Of a stretch of 64,000 bases of DNA, positions 38,047-47,477 are shown one piece after another; the first letter of the stretch is position 1, and each line of letters begins with the position of its first letter. The translations under genes were made by a program, and so were the position numbers. The notes under the pieces were generated by a model that was not told the origin of the DNA, did not search any database, and saw only the letters and a program-made list of their open reading frames with translations. This DNA comes from Nitrospinae bacterium CG11_big_fil_rev_8_21_14_0_20_45_15 (lineage in GTDB: Bacteria; Nitrospinota; Nitrospinia; Nitrospinales; VA-1): the NCBI GenBank assembly GCA_002787235.1, contig PCWG01000002.1, forward strand, positions 1-64,000, written 5' to 3'.

Positions 38047-38183
38047 AATCCAGCGGGATTTCAGATTGTCTGCAAAAAATGCAAGTATCTTATTTCCCAA
38101 AAGCATCCGCTCTGCCATGGAATTTTGAGCTTCTTTATTGTCTGGTTAGGGTCACACGCTCCCCACTCCTGAAATTGGGTCCA

Positions 38184-38762
38184 GTGAAGGAATCTATCCG
38201 CAAAGAAATGCTTCGTCTGCGAAGTTTACAGGCTGAGGAAGAGCGCATTCGTAAAAGCCTGGCGATTCAAAAAAAAATATTTGAATTGGCAGAAATGGCC
38301 GCATCCGGTCATGTTCTGATTTATCTTTCTTTAAGTTTCGAAGTTCGTACCGATGTAATCTTAGAGAAATTGCGGGAAATGGGCAAGACCGTTTACGTTC
38401 CGATTGTGGAAAGTGGACGGCGTGGAGAAATGCTGATTTCTCGATTGCCCGCAACCGACCTTTTGGAGTATGAAAAAGGGCCTCTTGGAATTCTTCAGCC
38501 CATTCGCAAGAGTTGGGATATTGTCGGTCCTGATGCCATTGACTTTGTTTTAATGCCGGGCCTGGCCTTCGACCTCATGGGAGGACGAATAGGGTTTGGT
38601 GCCGGTTATTATGACCGTATGCTCGCAAAGCATCGGTCTCATATAAAGCGCGTAGGTATAGCTTTCGATTTTCAGATCATAGACTCGGTACCGCAAAGCG
38701 ATACCGATATTCCCGTCGAAATCATAGTCACCGAAAGCCGAACCATACGTTGCAAAACCTAA
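38184..38762 (+). CDS. 5-formyltetrahydrofolate cyclo-ligase
   Basis: Converts 5-formyl-THF to 5,10-methenyl-THF with ATP (FAU1/YgfA family). The C-terminal signature GGRIGFGAGYYDRML binds ATP phosphates, and FVLMPGLAFDLMG precedes it. The frame opens at 38079, inside the region after 6S RNA, but GTG 38184 gives 192 residues, the family length, with the usual K-x-x-x-R-K-E-M-L-x-L-R start. In E. coli it is cotranscribed with 6S RNA; the same may apply here. Confidence 0.88.
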   Translation: MKESIRKEMLRLRSLQAEEERIRKSLAIQKKIFELAEMAASGHVLIYLSLSFEVRTDVILEKLREMGKTVYVPIVESGRRGEMLISRLPATDLLEYEKGPLGILQPIRKSWDIVGPDAIDFVLMPGLAFDLMGGRIGFGAGYYDRMLAKHRSHIKRVGIAFDFQIIDSVPQSDTDIPVEIIVTESRTIRCKT

Positions 38763-38797
38763 CCCGCTCAGCGGTTTAGAATATATAGAGGTGACGC

Positions 38798-40384
38798 ATG
38801 CATTTATTTACCACTATTCACGTTAATCTCAGTACCCTGCTCATCGGAATGTTTGTTGCGCTGGTGGGCGGTTATTTCGTTGGTTACCTGATTCGGAAAA
38901 TGTTGATCGAGTCCAAGCTGAAAAATTCCGAGGAAGCGGGCCAGAAAATAATTCAAGAAGCGCAGAGAGAAGCAGAAAACCGTCTCAAAACCGCAGTCAT
39001 AGAAGCCAGAGAGAAGCGTCTTTTGGCTAAGGCTGAGATTGAAAATGAACTGAAAACCAAGCGCGATGAAATTCGCGAGTTGGAAAATAATTTTCGAAAA
39101 AAAGAAGATGATCTGCGTAGCTCAATGCAGAAAAATACCGAGCTTGAAAAGCAATACAACCAGAAACTTGTCGGGGTTGCCGAACGGGAAAAAAGTCTGG
39201 AAATAGAAAAGAGCAAATACATCGAATTGACCGCCGAGGAAATCAAGAAGCTGGAAGTGGTCGGTTCCTTCACCGCAGAGCAGGCACGTGAGGAAATCCG
39301 TAATAAAGTTGTGGAAGAAGCCAAACTGGAAGCCGCCAAGGAAGTCAAAAAAATAGAAGAGCGTGCGCGCAATACCGCAGAAGATCGGGCTCGAACTTTG
39401 ATCACCGAAGCCGTGCAAAGACTCGCATCCGATCATGTCGCCGAGACTTCCGTCGCGGTGGTGGAGTTGCCGAGTGATGATATCAAGGGACGTATTATCG
39501 GTCGAGAGGGACGCAATATCAGAGCCCTGGAGCATTGCACGGGAATCGATCTCATTATCGACGATACTCCCGGTGCGGTGGTGCTTTCGGGTTTCAATCC
39601 GGTGCGCAGAGAAATTGCAAGACGGGCTTTGGAAAAACTGACTCAGGATGGCAGGATTCATCCCGGTCGTATTGAAGAAGTTGTCAATAAATGCAAAAAG
39701 GAAGTGAATCAGGAAATTCTCAGAGCAGGGGAACAAACCGTCATTGATCTGGAGCTGGATAATATCCACCCCGAGATGGTTAAATTGCTGGGACGTTTGA
39801 AATATAGAACCAGTTATACTCAGAATGTGTTGGAGCATGTTAAAGAAGTGGCCTGGATTTGCGGACACATTGCCGCAGAACTCGGCTTGGATGTGAGATT
39901 GGCGAAGCGGGCAGGGCTCTTGCACGATATTGGTAAGGCGATCGATCAGCAAGAAGATGGCACGCACACGCAGTTGGGAATAGAAATCGCCACCCGCCAC
40001 AATGAACACCCTTTTGTTATCAATTCCATCGCATCACATCATGAAGACGAAGAACCGACCTCGGTTTATGCGGTTTTGGTTTGTGCCGCAGATACCATTT
40101 CCGCGTCACGGCCCGGAGCACGCAGGGAAATGCTGGAGACTTATGTCAAACGCATGACCAAACTGGAAGAGATTGGCGACTCTTTCAAAGGTGTCGAGAA
40201 AACCTACGCCATTCAGGCTGGGCGCGAGGTGCGGATCATTGTTGTTCCTGAGGGTGTCACGGATGCCGAAGCCGATATCATGGCCAAGGATGTCGCTCGA
40301 CGCATCGAGAAAGAAGTCACCTATCCGGGAGAAATTCGTGTCACCGTTGTACGCGAATCTCGATTTTCTCATGTAGCTCGCTGA
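38798..40384 (+). CDS. rny: Ribonuclease Y
   Basis: Membrane-anchored endoribonuclease that starts mRNA decay. It has an N-terminal helix (residues 10-32), a long coiled coil (about 40-200), a KH domain (KGRIIGREGRNIRALEHCTG) and an HD domain with LLHDIGKAID and the downstream SHHEDEEP. Length is 528 residues, close to the usual 520. A strong GAGGTGA site precedes ATG 38798. It is followed by lysS. Confidence 0.96.
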   Translation: MHLFTTIHVNLSTLLIGMFVALVGGYFVGYLIRKMLIESKLKNSEEAGQKIIQEAQREAENRLKTAVIEAREKRLLAKAEIENELKTKRDEIRELENNFRKKEDDLRSSMQKNTELEKQYNQKLVGVAEREKSLEIEKSKYIELTAEEIKKLEVVGSFTAEQAREEIRNKVVEEAKLEAAKEVKKIEERARNTAEDRARTLITEAVQRLASDHVAETSVAVVELPSDDIKGRIIGREGRNIRALEHCTGIDLIIDDTPGAVVLSGFNPVRREIARRALEKLTQDGRIHPGRIEEVVNKCKKEVNQEILRAGEQTVIDLELDNIHPEMVKLLGRLKYRTSYTQNVLEHVKEVAWICGHIAAELGLDVRLAKRAGLLHDIGKAIDQQEDGTHTQLGIEIATRHNEHPFVINSIASHHEDEEPTSVYAVLVCAADTISASRPGARREMLETYVKRMTKLEEIGDSFKGVEKTYAIQAGREVRIIVVPEGVTDAEADIMAKDVARRIEKEVTYPGEIRVTVVRESRFSHVAR

Positions 40385-40426
40385 CGAACAGCGGGTTTCT
40401 TCACTAATCAAACAAATAAGGAAAGC

Positions 40427-41935
40427 ATGGAAGAAGCTAGTAACCTCATCAAACTACGCCGGGAAAAGCTGGACGAATTGAGAACCCGGGGTGTCAATCC
40501 CTACCTCAATCACTTTAAACCCAACGCGTTGATAGCGGATTTGATTCGCGATTACGCTGATCTGGAAAAAGAAGAGTTGGCTGGCAAAAATGTGAGCTGT
40601 GTTCTGGCGGGGCGTATTCTTACACGTCGAAAACATGGAAAAACCACCTTCGTACATATTCAGGATCGCACAGGAAAACTCCAGATATACGTCAAAAAAG
40701 ATCAAATCGGCGGGGAAGAAGCTTATGAAATTTTCAGCAAATTTGACATGGGTGATTTCATCGGCGTTGAGGGTACGGTCAATAAAACCCAGACCGGAGA
40801 GCTCACCCTGTTCGCCGAAAAGGTCACCCTGCTGACCAAGTCGCTTTTGCCTTTGCCGGAAAAATGGCACGGACTCAAAGACATTGAAATACGGTACCGA
40901 CAACGATACGTGGATTTGATCGTCAATCCCGAAGTGCGGAAAGTTTTCATTTCCAGAAGCAAAATCATCCAGGCATTGCGTCAGTTTTTAAATGATCGAG
41001 ACTATCTGGAAGTAGAAACACCGATGATGCAATCCATCGCCGGAGGTGCAACCGCAAAGCCATTCAAAACGCATCACAACGCTTTGGACATGGATTTGTA
41101 TCTCAGAGTGGCTCCCGAACTTTATTTGAAACGTCTGGTCGTTGGCGGGATGGAGCGGGTTTACGAAATCAATCGAAACTTCCGCAATGAGGGTATTTCC
41201 ACACAGCACAATCCCGAATTCACCATGCTGGAATTCTATACAGCCTATGCCGATTATCGGGATCTGATGGATTTGACTGAAGAATTGTTCCGCTACATTG
41301 GAGAGACTGTTTTCTCCACCTTGAAATTCCCATCAACAAGGATGGAAGCCGGCGAAGAAAAGACAATCGAGATAGATTTTTCAGTTCCCTTTGCACGCTA
41401 TCCTTTCATTCAAGCTCTGAGCGAAATCGGCGGGTTGCCAGCCGATGAGTTGAAGGATAAAGAATCTGTGGAAAAACTCGCCCGGGCGAAAAAGGTGGGA
41501 CTGGATAAGAGCGATGGATATGGAAAAATTCTTGGAAAATTGTTTGATGAATTTGTCGAACCGAAATTGATTCAACCCACATTTATTATCGACTATCCGC
41601 TGGAGCTATCGCCTCTTTCCAAGAAGAAGGAAGACGAACCTCATCTGGTCGAACGATTTGAATTGTTCATTGGCGCGCGGGAAATTGCGAATGCATACAC
41701 TGAATTGAACGATCCGCTCGATCAGAAAGCGCGATTCGAAGCACAAGTCGCGGATCGCCTGGCGGGAGATGAAGAGGCGCATATGATGGACAGTGATTTT
41801 ATCCGTGCGCTGGAATACGGATTACCGCCAACCGCAGGAGAGGGCATTGGTGTGGATCGACTGGCGATGTTGTTGACCAATTCGCAGTCGATTCGAGATG
41901 TGATCCTGTTTCCACAACTCAAAAAAGAAGTTTAA
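40427..41935 (+). CDS. lysS: Lysyl-tRNA synthetase (class II)
   Basis: Class II LysRS of 502 residues. An OB-fold anticodon-binding domain occupies about residues 55-150 ([16 protein letters not shown]). Class II motif 1 lies around residue 190, motif 2 is [21 protein letters not shown], and motif 3 is [14 protein letters not shown]. The FxSRSKI region and [10 protein letters not shown] are typical. An AAGGAAAG site precedes ATG 40427, 43 bases after rny. Confidence 0.97.
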   Translation: MEEASNLIKLRREKLDELRTRGVNPYLNHFKPNALIADLIRDYADLEKEELAGKNVSCVLAGRILTRRKHGKTTFVHIQDRTGKLQIYVKKDQIGGEEAYEIFSKFDMGDFIGVEGTVNKTQTGELTLFAEKVTLLTKSLLPLPEKWHGLKDIEIRYRQRYVDLIVNPEVRKVFISRSKIIQALRQFLNDRDYLEVETPMMQSIAGGATAKPFKTHHNALDMDLYLRVAPELYLKRLVVGGMERVYEINRNFRNEGISTQHNPEFTMLEFYTAYADYRDLMDLTEELFRYIGETVFSTLKFPSTRMEAGEEKTIEIDFSVPFARYPFIQALSEIGGLPADELKDKESVEKLARAKKVGLDKSDGYGKILGKLFDEFVEPKLIQPTFIIDYPLELSPLSKKKEDEPHLVERFELFIGAREIANAYTELNDPLDQKARFEAQVADRLAGDEEAHMMDSDFIRALEYGLPPTAGEGIGVDRLAMLLTNSQSIRDVILFPQLKKEV

Positions 41936-41989
41936 ATTCCCCTTTGGCCAGCAGGCGCAAATTGCCTGCTCGCCAGAGCGGGGCAAATA

Positions 41990-42024
41990 ATGCGGGGGCT
42001 TTTGAGACCCCATCCCGTTTTTAT
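41990..42024 (+). terminator. Probable terminator after lysS
   Basis: GGGGCTTTTGAGACCCC and the flanking GCGGG/CCCG pair can fold into a stem followed by a T-rich tail (GTTTTTATTT). It lies between the convergent lysS and LRR genes. A second stem, GCAGGC/GCCTGC, is just upstream at 41951-41969. Confidence 0.55.
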
Positions 42025-42045
42025 TTCTGAAGCCGAGACAATACC

Positions 42046-42600
42046 TCAGGATTTGACTTGGAAGCCCTCGACTTTGTCGAGCAAGAGGTGTTTCACTGTT
42101 GATTTCTTTTGAGCGTCGAGCAAAGCTTCTTTCCCATCTTCCTTGATCTTGTTCAGTCGCATATCCAATCGAACCAGATTCGTAAAAAGAGGCAAAAATT
42201 TTGCCATGATTTTGGCCCCTTCGTCAGTGATATTATTGTCGGAGAGGACCAGGTTTTGCAGACTGAGCAAGTTGTCGGATATGGCGACGTATTTCACCCC
42301 ATCGTTGCCGATAGCATTGTAAAATAAGTTGAGAGAGGTCAAATTCGTCAAAACATCGGATTGCGCGATAAACCTTACCCCTTTAGGGCCAATGAGGTTG
42401 GTTCCCAACTCAAGATTGGTCAGCTCTTTAAGCGATTCCATCCTGGAAATATCCTTAGCACCGTATTCTTTCAAATAACAAGCTGTCAAATCCAGAGTTT
42501 TGCCATCTTTGCTGAGATTGCCAGCGACGGTCATCTCAGTTTCTTTTGAAGACCGGGCATGGCCCTTGGCTTCCTTACTTCCTTCATTCTTGTAATCCAT
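42046..42600 (-). CDS. Leucine-rich repeat (RNI-like) protein
   Basis: Soluble protein of 184 residues with about four ribonuclease-inhibitor type LRRs (LTNLELGTNLIGPKGVRFIA, LTSLNLFYNAIGNDGVKYVA, LQNLVLSDNNITDEGAKIMA and one more). The N-terminal 25 residues are charged and unstructured. ATG 42600 with AAGAGA in front is preferred over the longer frame to 42660. It is closely related in type to the LRR gene at the start of the window and likely a scaffold for protein contacts. Confidence 0.8.
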   Translation of the reverse strand: MDYKNEGSKEAKGHARSSKETEMTVAGNLSKDGKTLDLTACYLKEYGAKDISRMESLKELTNLELGTNLIGPKGVRFIAQSDVLTNLTSLNLFYNAIGNDGVKYVAISDNLLSLQNLVLSDNNITDEGAKIMAKFLPLFTNLVRLDMRLNKIKEDGKEALLDAQKKSTVKHLLLDKVEGFQVKS

Positions 42601-42813
42601 GATTTCTCTTATTATGACAATCAATTTATGAAAAAAATCTTCTAAACTTATCTCCAGCACGGAGGCTGATTATACCTCAAATGATACATTTTTAGGGATA
42701 CTATTATTTGAAACGATTCTAGAGCGCTTTGTCCTTTAATTTTACAAAAAAATATTTTATGATTGGACAACTACTTACACGCGAGAAATCCTGATTATTG
42801 AGGAATTGATTAT

Positions 42814-43359
42814 ATGTCTAATATTTACGAGTCGGATATGGAAATGAGTCTGGGGAATAATGTCATCGTGACACAGATGACCCAGGCCATCAACTGGGCA
42901 AGAAAATTTTCTTTTTTCATTTACCCGTTCATCACAGCTTGTTGCGGCATGGAGTTCATGTCCGTTGCCGGGCCGCGATACGATTTGGATCGATTTGGAG
43001 CGGCATTCCCACGGTTTTCGCCACGTCAGGCCGATTTGTTGATGGTGGTGGGTACCATCAGTCACAAACAGGCACCGATTTTGACACGAGTTTATAACCA
43101 GATGGCAGAACCCAAATGGGTGGTGGCTTATGGTGTGTGCACCGTATCGGGCGGGTTTTACGACAATTATGCAACGGTGATGGGGATTGATACGATCATC
43201 CCGGTGGATGTTTATATCCCCGGATGTCCTCCTCGACCGGAGATGGTTATCGATGCTTTGATCAAGCTTCAAGATAAAGTTCAGGCCGAGACATTGGCCG
43301 ATCATGTCAAGGGTCCGTCTCAGGTTACATCAGCGGAAGGCCTCTCAACAGGCGTATAA
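42814..43359 (+). CDS. nuoB: NADH-quinone oxidoreductase subunit B, orphan
   Basis: Complex I subunit that holds the N2 4Fe-4S cluster next to quinone. All four cluster cysteines are seen: the CC pair in ITACCGMEFM, the Cys in YGVCTVSGGFY and the Cys in PGCPPRPE. Length is 181 residues. No other nuo gene lies on either side; the next gene faces the other way. It might supplement a nuo cluster elsewhere or belong to a related hydrogenase-like complex. GAGGAA precedes ATG 42814. Confidence 0.93.
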   Translation: MSNIYESDMEMSLGNNVIVTQMTQAINWARKFSFFIYPFITACCGMEFMSVAGPRYDLDRFGAAFPRFSPRQADLLMVVGTISHKQAPILTRVYNQMAEPKWVVAYGVCTVSGGFYDNYATVMGIDTIIPVDVYIPGCPPRPEMVIDALIKLQDKVQAETLADHVKGPSQVTSAEGLSTGV

Positions 43360-43468
43360 AAAGTTTATCACCGGCATGCGCTTTTCCAGGGGAAAGCGCA
43401 GGTTTGGTTTAAAATTTAAGGGGTCAAATCTTGATTTAATATATTTTTGCTTAGATTGAGAATTATTT

Positions 43469-44746
43469 TTATGGAGATGTTGTTGCGATTTTTTGTAATT
43501 CTTCCTGTATCCGTTTTTTGAATCTCTCCCCACCCGCTTTTTCGAGAGTGCTGATTCCCCGATATTCCAGCAAACGATCGATTTGTTTCAACTTTTTTTC
43601 CACATAGTCTTTTAAATGCAGAGGGATTGAAAAATTGATCGTTCCATCCGGTTTTATTTTCCATTGCTTCAGGTAGTGAAAGTACAATGCCAGTCGTTGC
43701 GCGGGGTCGCTTATATTCAAGGTATAGCGCATGTGGAGCAGGGCTTCATCCTTGCGGTTGATGATGTAACCCAATAAGATATTGTCCGTTTTGTTCATCT
43801 GCTCTTCCAGAAGGGCGTAAGCTTTGTCCTGTGTTTCCTGGGGCAAGGTGATTTCGGGAAGTTCCATGACTTGCACTGCAGCCATATCCAGCATGAGTGA
43901 AGGGATACCGGTCTGTTCGCTCAAGTAAGCGGATTGAAGGGGGAATTCGCGATTCAACTGAGCGGCCTTTTTCAGGATGGGGTCCATCTTTTCGATACTC
44001 ACCGCCACTTTATTTATTTTGTCAGGATCAAAATCATTGATATACCACTGGACTTCTCTGGGTACAAATCCATCATCAACGGGACGCGCGAAGTATTCTT
44101 CCAGAATATTTTTGAAGTCTTTTATGTAAAAAGCACTGACACTATTTTCAAAATAGGGAAAATTCAGGAGCAGAAAACGGGCGTCTTCTTGTGCATTGAG
44201 GCTGTAGGCCTCGAGTTCGTTTGCGTGCCCCAGAAAGGTCTGAGTGAGATGCAGAATTTCATGCAGATGAGTGTTGTTGTCGTACACGTACTGATCGACA
44301 AGGATTGTTCTGGGAAACAGGCGGATGGCGTCAAAAGTTGCGTGTGCATATTGTTGCGCAGACAATAGAGGCCCGGCCCAGGGTTGAATGATGTATTGCT
44401 TTAGAGGGACGGTTCCGCTTTCAGGTGAAAGGGACTTGAGTCGTGCAAGAACGTTTGTGATGCGTTTTTCTGCGCGATCGAATAAGTCGTCGCTCTGATG
44501 GCATTGATTGCATGCATAATTTTCAAATCCCGGGATTTCAAGAAGAGTGGGCTCGGTTTGACCGGAAAATTGAACACTGCGTTGTGCCAATTTTAAATCT
44601 GCTGGATCGGATGGAGGTGCGTGTGGAGTGTGTATTTCAATCAAACGACTCAGCTCACCGCTCCCAATTTCTGAGGATGAGCCTTTATCGACGAGCCCGC
44701 AAAAAAATAAAGCAATGGCTAGAGTGATTTTGATTAAGAAGTGCGT
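43469..44746 (-). CDS. Exported CxxCH and HExxH protein with non-ATG (ACG) start
   Basis: Protein of about 425 residues with one c-type haem motif (ACNQCHQ, about residue 78-84) and a zinc-peptidase-like HEILH (about 162-166) followed by NELEAY, which could give the third ligand. No ATG/GTG/TTG start precedes a signal peptide if translation began at TTG 44644. Reading on upstream in frame gives HFLIKITLAIALFFCG, a signal sequence, and AAAGGA lies eight bases before an ACG codon at 44746. So the true start is probably ACG (or a mutated ATG). It is 23 bases after the NxrC-like gene. Function unknown; family not recognised. Confidence 0.6.
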   Translation of the reverse strand, partial: THFLIKITLAIALFFCGLVDKGSSSEIGSGELSRLIEIHTPHAPPSDPADLKLAQRSVQFSGQTEPTLLEIPGFENYACNQCHQSDDLFDRAEKRITNVLARLKSLSPESGTVPLKQYIIQPWAGPLLSAQQYAHATFDAIRLFPRTILVDQYVYDNNTHLHEILHLTQTFLGHANELEAYSLNAQEDARFLLLNFPYFENSVSAFYIKDFKNILEEYFARPVDDGFVPREVQWYINDFDPDKINKVAVSIEKMDPILKKAAQLNREFPLQSAYLSEQTGIPSLMLDMAAVQVMELPEITLPQETQDKAYALLEEQMNKTDNILLGYIINRKDEALLHMRYTLNISDPAQRLALYFHYLKQWKIKPDGTINFSIPLHLKDYVEKKLKQIDRLLEYRGISTLEKAGGERFKKRIQEELQKIATTSP

Positions 44747-44769
44747 TTGGAAGATCCTTTAAAATATTA

Positions 44770-46521
44770 TTATTTTTCGGTCATGATGTTCAGCCGTTGC
44801 CAAACGCTGATGACTTTACGTCCGTTGCGATCTTCTTTCGCGCCGTCCCAAACTGCGAAAGCGATCAGCGCAGGATCTTTGCGAATGAACTCCACGTCCC
44901 ATTTTCCGGATTTGATCATGTCACGTATGAAGATCACCGTCCATTCTCCGTCATTCCATTCACCGTAACCTTCCACATTCTGCTTGTCATGAGGTTGTGG
45001 AGTGATGGTTCCAAAACCTTCGGCGTTGAGCTCTTCTACAGCACTTTCATCGGTGATGTGCAGACGCGCAACGGGATTGGACATGATGCCACCATAAATC
45101 AGTGCGTCCATATCGACGCCGCCGGTGGAATATTCCATATCGTCTTCGGCTTCCAGAGTTTCTTCGAGTCCCGCTTTCCAGTGCCAGATATTCACGGGTT
45201 TGTTGCGGTTGCCCATGCCAAAGAAGGGTTCGTTGTGTCCGTGTGTGTGCAATGTGGTTGCTCCAAGTGCAAACTGAACGGCGGAGCCGTCGCGGAATAT
45301 GTCCTGGGTTTTTTCTGAGTAGGCGTCGTTCGTGGGGTCCAGCCATTTCAAGCGAATGGCAATTTGCTCGCCGTTATTGACGGAGGAAAAGTTGACGGTT
45401 TCCACTGCGCCGCGCCGGGCGGAAAGTGGACGCAGTACCAGTTCCTTACTTTCGACACCTTCCCAGACAGGGCTCTTTACATCGGTGCTCAACTCGACGT
45501 CCACTCGATAGGAATACAGATCGGTCTCAAATTCAGCACTTCTGAGATCACCGCGAAATCGGGAACGTATGAAATGGGTCAGTGCCCAGCGGTCGTCTTC
45601 TGATAAATGCGCATACGACTCCATGGGGGTCCCATCGAATCCGACTGTGATGGTTCGAAAGATATCCTGCGGTGTGAATCCTGCTTTGAATAATGCAGGG
45701 CGAGTGATGTCGTGAACAAAAACAGCGTGTTTCCAGGCATCTATCAGAGAGTCTGCCAGTTTGCCGTCGCCTTTGCCATTGACTCCGTGGCAGTCACTGC
45801 ATTTGTTTTGCGCCCAGAGGGTTTTGCCGCGATCTATCAATTCGGGTGTCGCGGGAGGAGGTGTGCCTACGGGCAAAGCGAGAGGAGCTGTTTCTTCGCT
45901 GAACCGGGGTGAAAAGTTTTTGATCAATTTGATCAGAGCCCAAGTGTCTTCGGGCGACAGCGCGTCTTTCCAGGCGGGCATTGATGTCCCCGGTACGCCG
46001 TTGATAATGGTTCGATACAAATCTTCGTCGCGCGGCAGAGCACCGGCTGGCGTGGAACGAAATTTGAAAATTCCGCGGCTGAAGTCACGCGGCCAGGGAA
46101 AAAGGTAATTGGTGGCTTTGCCCCCGCCGTTACCGTCCTCGCCGTGGCAGAAGACGCACATGTGCAGGTAAATGGCTTTTCCTCGGGCCAACAGTCCTTC
46201 TTCTTGCTCGACACTGGGTAAATTGCCGCCAATTTCGCCATGGGCTCCACGTGTTCTGAAAAGATCACCCGGCTCGGGTTCATGCCCCATATGCATGTGT
46301 TCTTTTTCTCCAGCTTCATCATCGACTCGGTATTCTTCTCCTGGAATGACGGCTGGAGCATGGCTCATTCCTGAATGCATGCCATGATCCATTTTATCGT
46401 GGCTCTCTTGTTTGTCGGCGTGTGCGATACCGAACAGGAAGAGGACCAATGCCAACGATGTGAGATATGTTGTGGGGAATGAAAAAACTTGGTGTGTCGA
46501 ACGACTCCAAAGACTTTTCAT
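44770..46521 (-). CDS. Periplasmic di-haem cytochrome with EB_dh domain (NxrC-like gamma subunit)
   Basis: Exported electron-transfer protein of 583 residues. A signal peptide ends near residue 36 (FLFGIAHA), then a Met/His-rich stretch (37-82) may bind copper. Two class I cytochrome c domains follow, with CVFCH (122-126) and CSDCH (241-245); the axial Met are in GTSMPAW and GTPMESY. The C-terminal 240 residues resemble the haem b-binding ethylbenzene-dehydrogenase gamma domain, ending in VISVWQRLNI. This domain set fits candidate NxrC subunits of nitrite oxidoreductase, but no nxrA/nxrB is in the window. Confidence 0.78.
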   Translation of the reverse strand: MKSLWSRSTHQVFSFPTTYLTSLALVLFLFGIAHADKQESHDKMDHGMHSGMSHAPAVIPGEEYRVDDEAGEKEHMHMGHEPEPGDLFRTRGAHGEIGGNLPSVEQEEGLLARGKAIYLHMCVFCHGEDGNGGGKATNYLFPWPRDFSRGIFKFRSTPAGALPRDEDLYRTIINGVPGTSMPAWKDALSPEDTWALIKLIKNFSPRFSEETAPLALPVGTPPPATPELIDRGKTLWAQNKCSDCHGVNGKGDGKLADSLIDAWKHAVFVHDITRPALFKAGFTPQDIFRTITVGFDGTPMESYAHLSEDDRWALTHFIRSRFRGDLRSAEFETDLYSYRVDVELSTDVKSPVWEGVESKELVLRPLSARRGAVETVNFSSVNNGEQIAIRLKWLDPTNDAYSEKTQDIFRDGSAVQFALGATTLHTHGHNEPFFGMGNRNKPVNIWHWKAGLEETLEAEDDMEYSTGGVDMDALIYGGIMSNPVARLHITDESAVEELNAEGFGTITPQPHDKQNVEGYGEWNDGEWTVIFIRDMIKSGKWDVEFIRKDPALIAFAVWDGAKEDRNGRKVISVWQRLNIMTEK

Positions 46522-46730
46522 GACGCAATCCTTTATTTGAAAGAGAATCTGTTTTGATTCCCTCTGGATTAATTCGCTTTTAAAATTTTTATTCGCAAAA
46601 GTTATCTCGTATCACCTTATTCGGTCAGGTCAGCATCCACCCGAACACGACAACATCACAGCATGCTTATTTGGATGGAGAGACTTTGCAGATTTATTTT
46701 AACTTATTGATCCACTTTTTTTATGAAAGA

Positions 46731-47240
46731 TCATTTGGGGCCTCGTACCATCTTGACGCTTTGATCCAGATCGGAAAGATCTTTGAGATTGAAATAATTT
46801 TCTTTTTGCCCGAGGCCAAAATACCAGGCATGATCGAGACCTCGTTCGTCGTTGGTCCAAAGGTAATAGCTTCCCTTGCCATCGAATACGCTGGAAATCC
46901 CCAGAGGCTCACCATCTTTACTGCGATTGGGCCGTTCGGGTTCCCATAAGGTTTCCAGCTCGGCCCGGGTTGGCAAACGCCAGTCGTTGAAACCTGCAAA
47001 TTTCTGAGTATTTTGAGTGGCGACATACTCCAGAGCTTCGTACCAGTTCAGACCTTTTTTCAGGGTGTGATAAGAATCGCTTTTTTGCCAGATCAAACCG
47101 GTTTCTTTATCCACAACCGTGCCATTGTTTTGAGCAATGAAAGGTTTGCCCCAAGCGGGAGTCAGGGTGATATAAAAAACAAACGCGCAGAGAAAAGAGA
47201 GGGTGACTTTTTCTTTCAGAGCTATGAATTTGTTTTGCAT
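46731..47240 (-). CDS. Exported DUF1566-domain protein
   Basis: Protein of 169 residues with a signal peptide (FLCAFVFYITLTPAWG) and a DUF1566/Lcl_C domain. Typical blocks are TVVDKETGLIWQ, LNWYEALEYV, FNDWRLPTRAELETL and YLWTNDE. The domain is common in secreted or periplasmic proteins of marine bacteria and may bind ligands or the cell surface. It lies upstream of the cytochrome gene on the same strand, 209 bases away, and may be a separate unit. Confidence 0.8.
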   Translation of the reverse strand: MQNKFIALKEKVTLSFLCAFVFYITLTPAWGKPFIAQNNGTVVDKETGLIWQKSDSYHTLKKGLNWYEALEYVATQNTQKFAGFNDWRLPTRAELETLWEPERPNRSKDGEPLGISSVFDGKGSYYLWTNDERGLDHAWYFGLGQKENYFNLKDLSDLDQSVKMVRGPK

Positions 47241-47477
47241 TATTAGTGGCTCACTCGATCAAGTGTTTCTTTATTGTTAGATGGTGAAACCTGAAATATG
47301 ATTGTGAAACTGCTCATTCTAATAAAGTCGCAGAAGACTGTTTTTGTAAAGGTATCAAATAACCCGTTGCCTAATTAAAAGTCTTTAGATAAGGTTATCA
47401 TTTATATAAGTCAGTGGGAAATACTTTTACAATCGGCTTCTTATAATTTTTACCAAACTATTTTAGTGTACTGATAT

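Noticed and set aside
38079..38183. The upstream extension of the folate cyclo-ligase
   Set aside because: It would make the protein 35 residues longer than the family and would start immediately after the 6S RNA 3' end without a ribosome site.
43378..43399. GCGCTTTTCC/GGAAAGCGC stem as a terminator after nuoB
   Set aside because: The stem is bulged and lacks a T-run on the plus strand; it might pause transcription but is not convincing.
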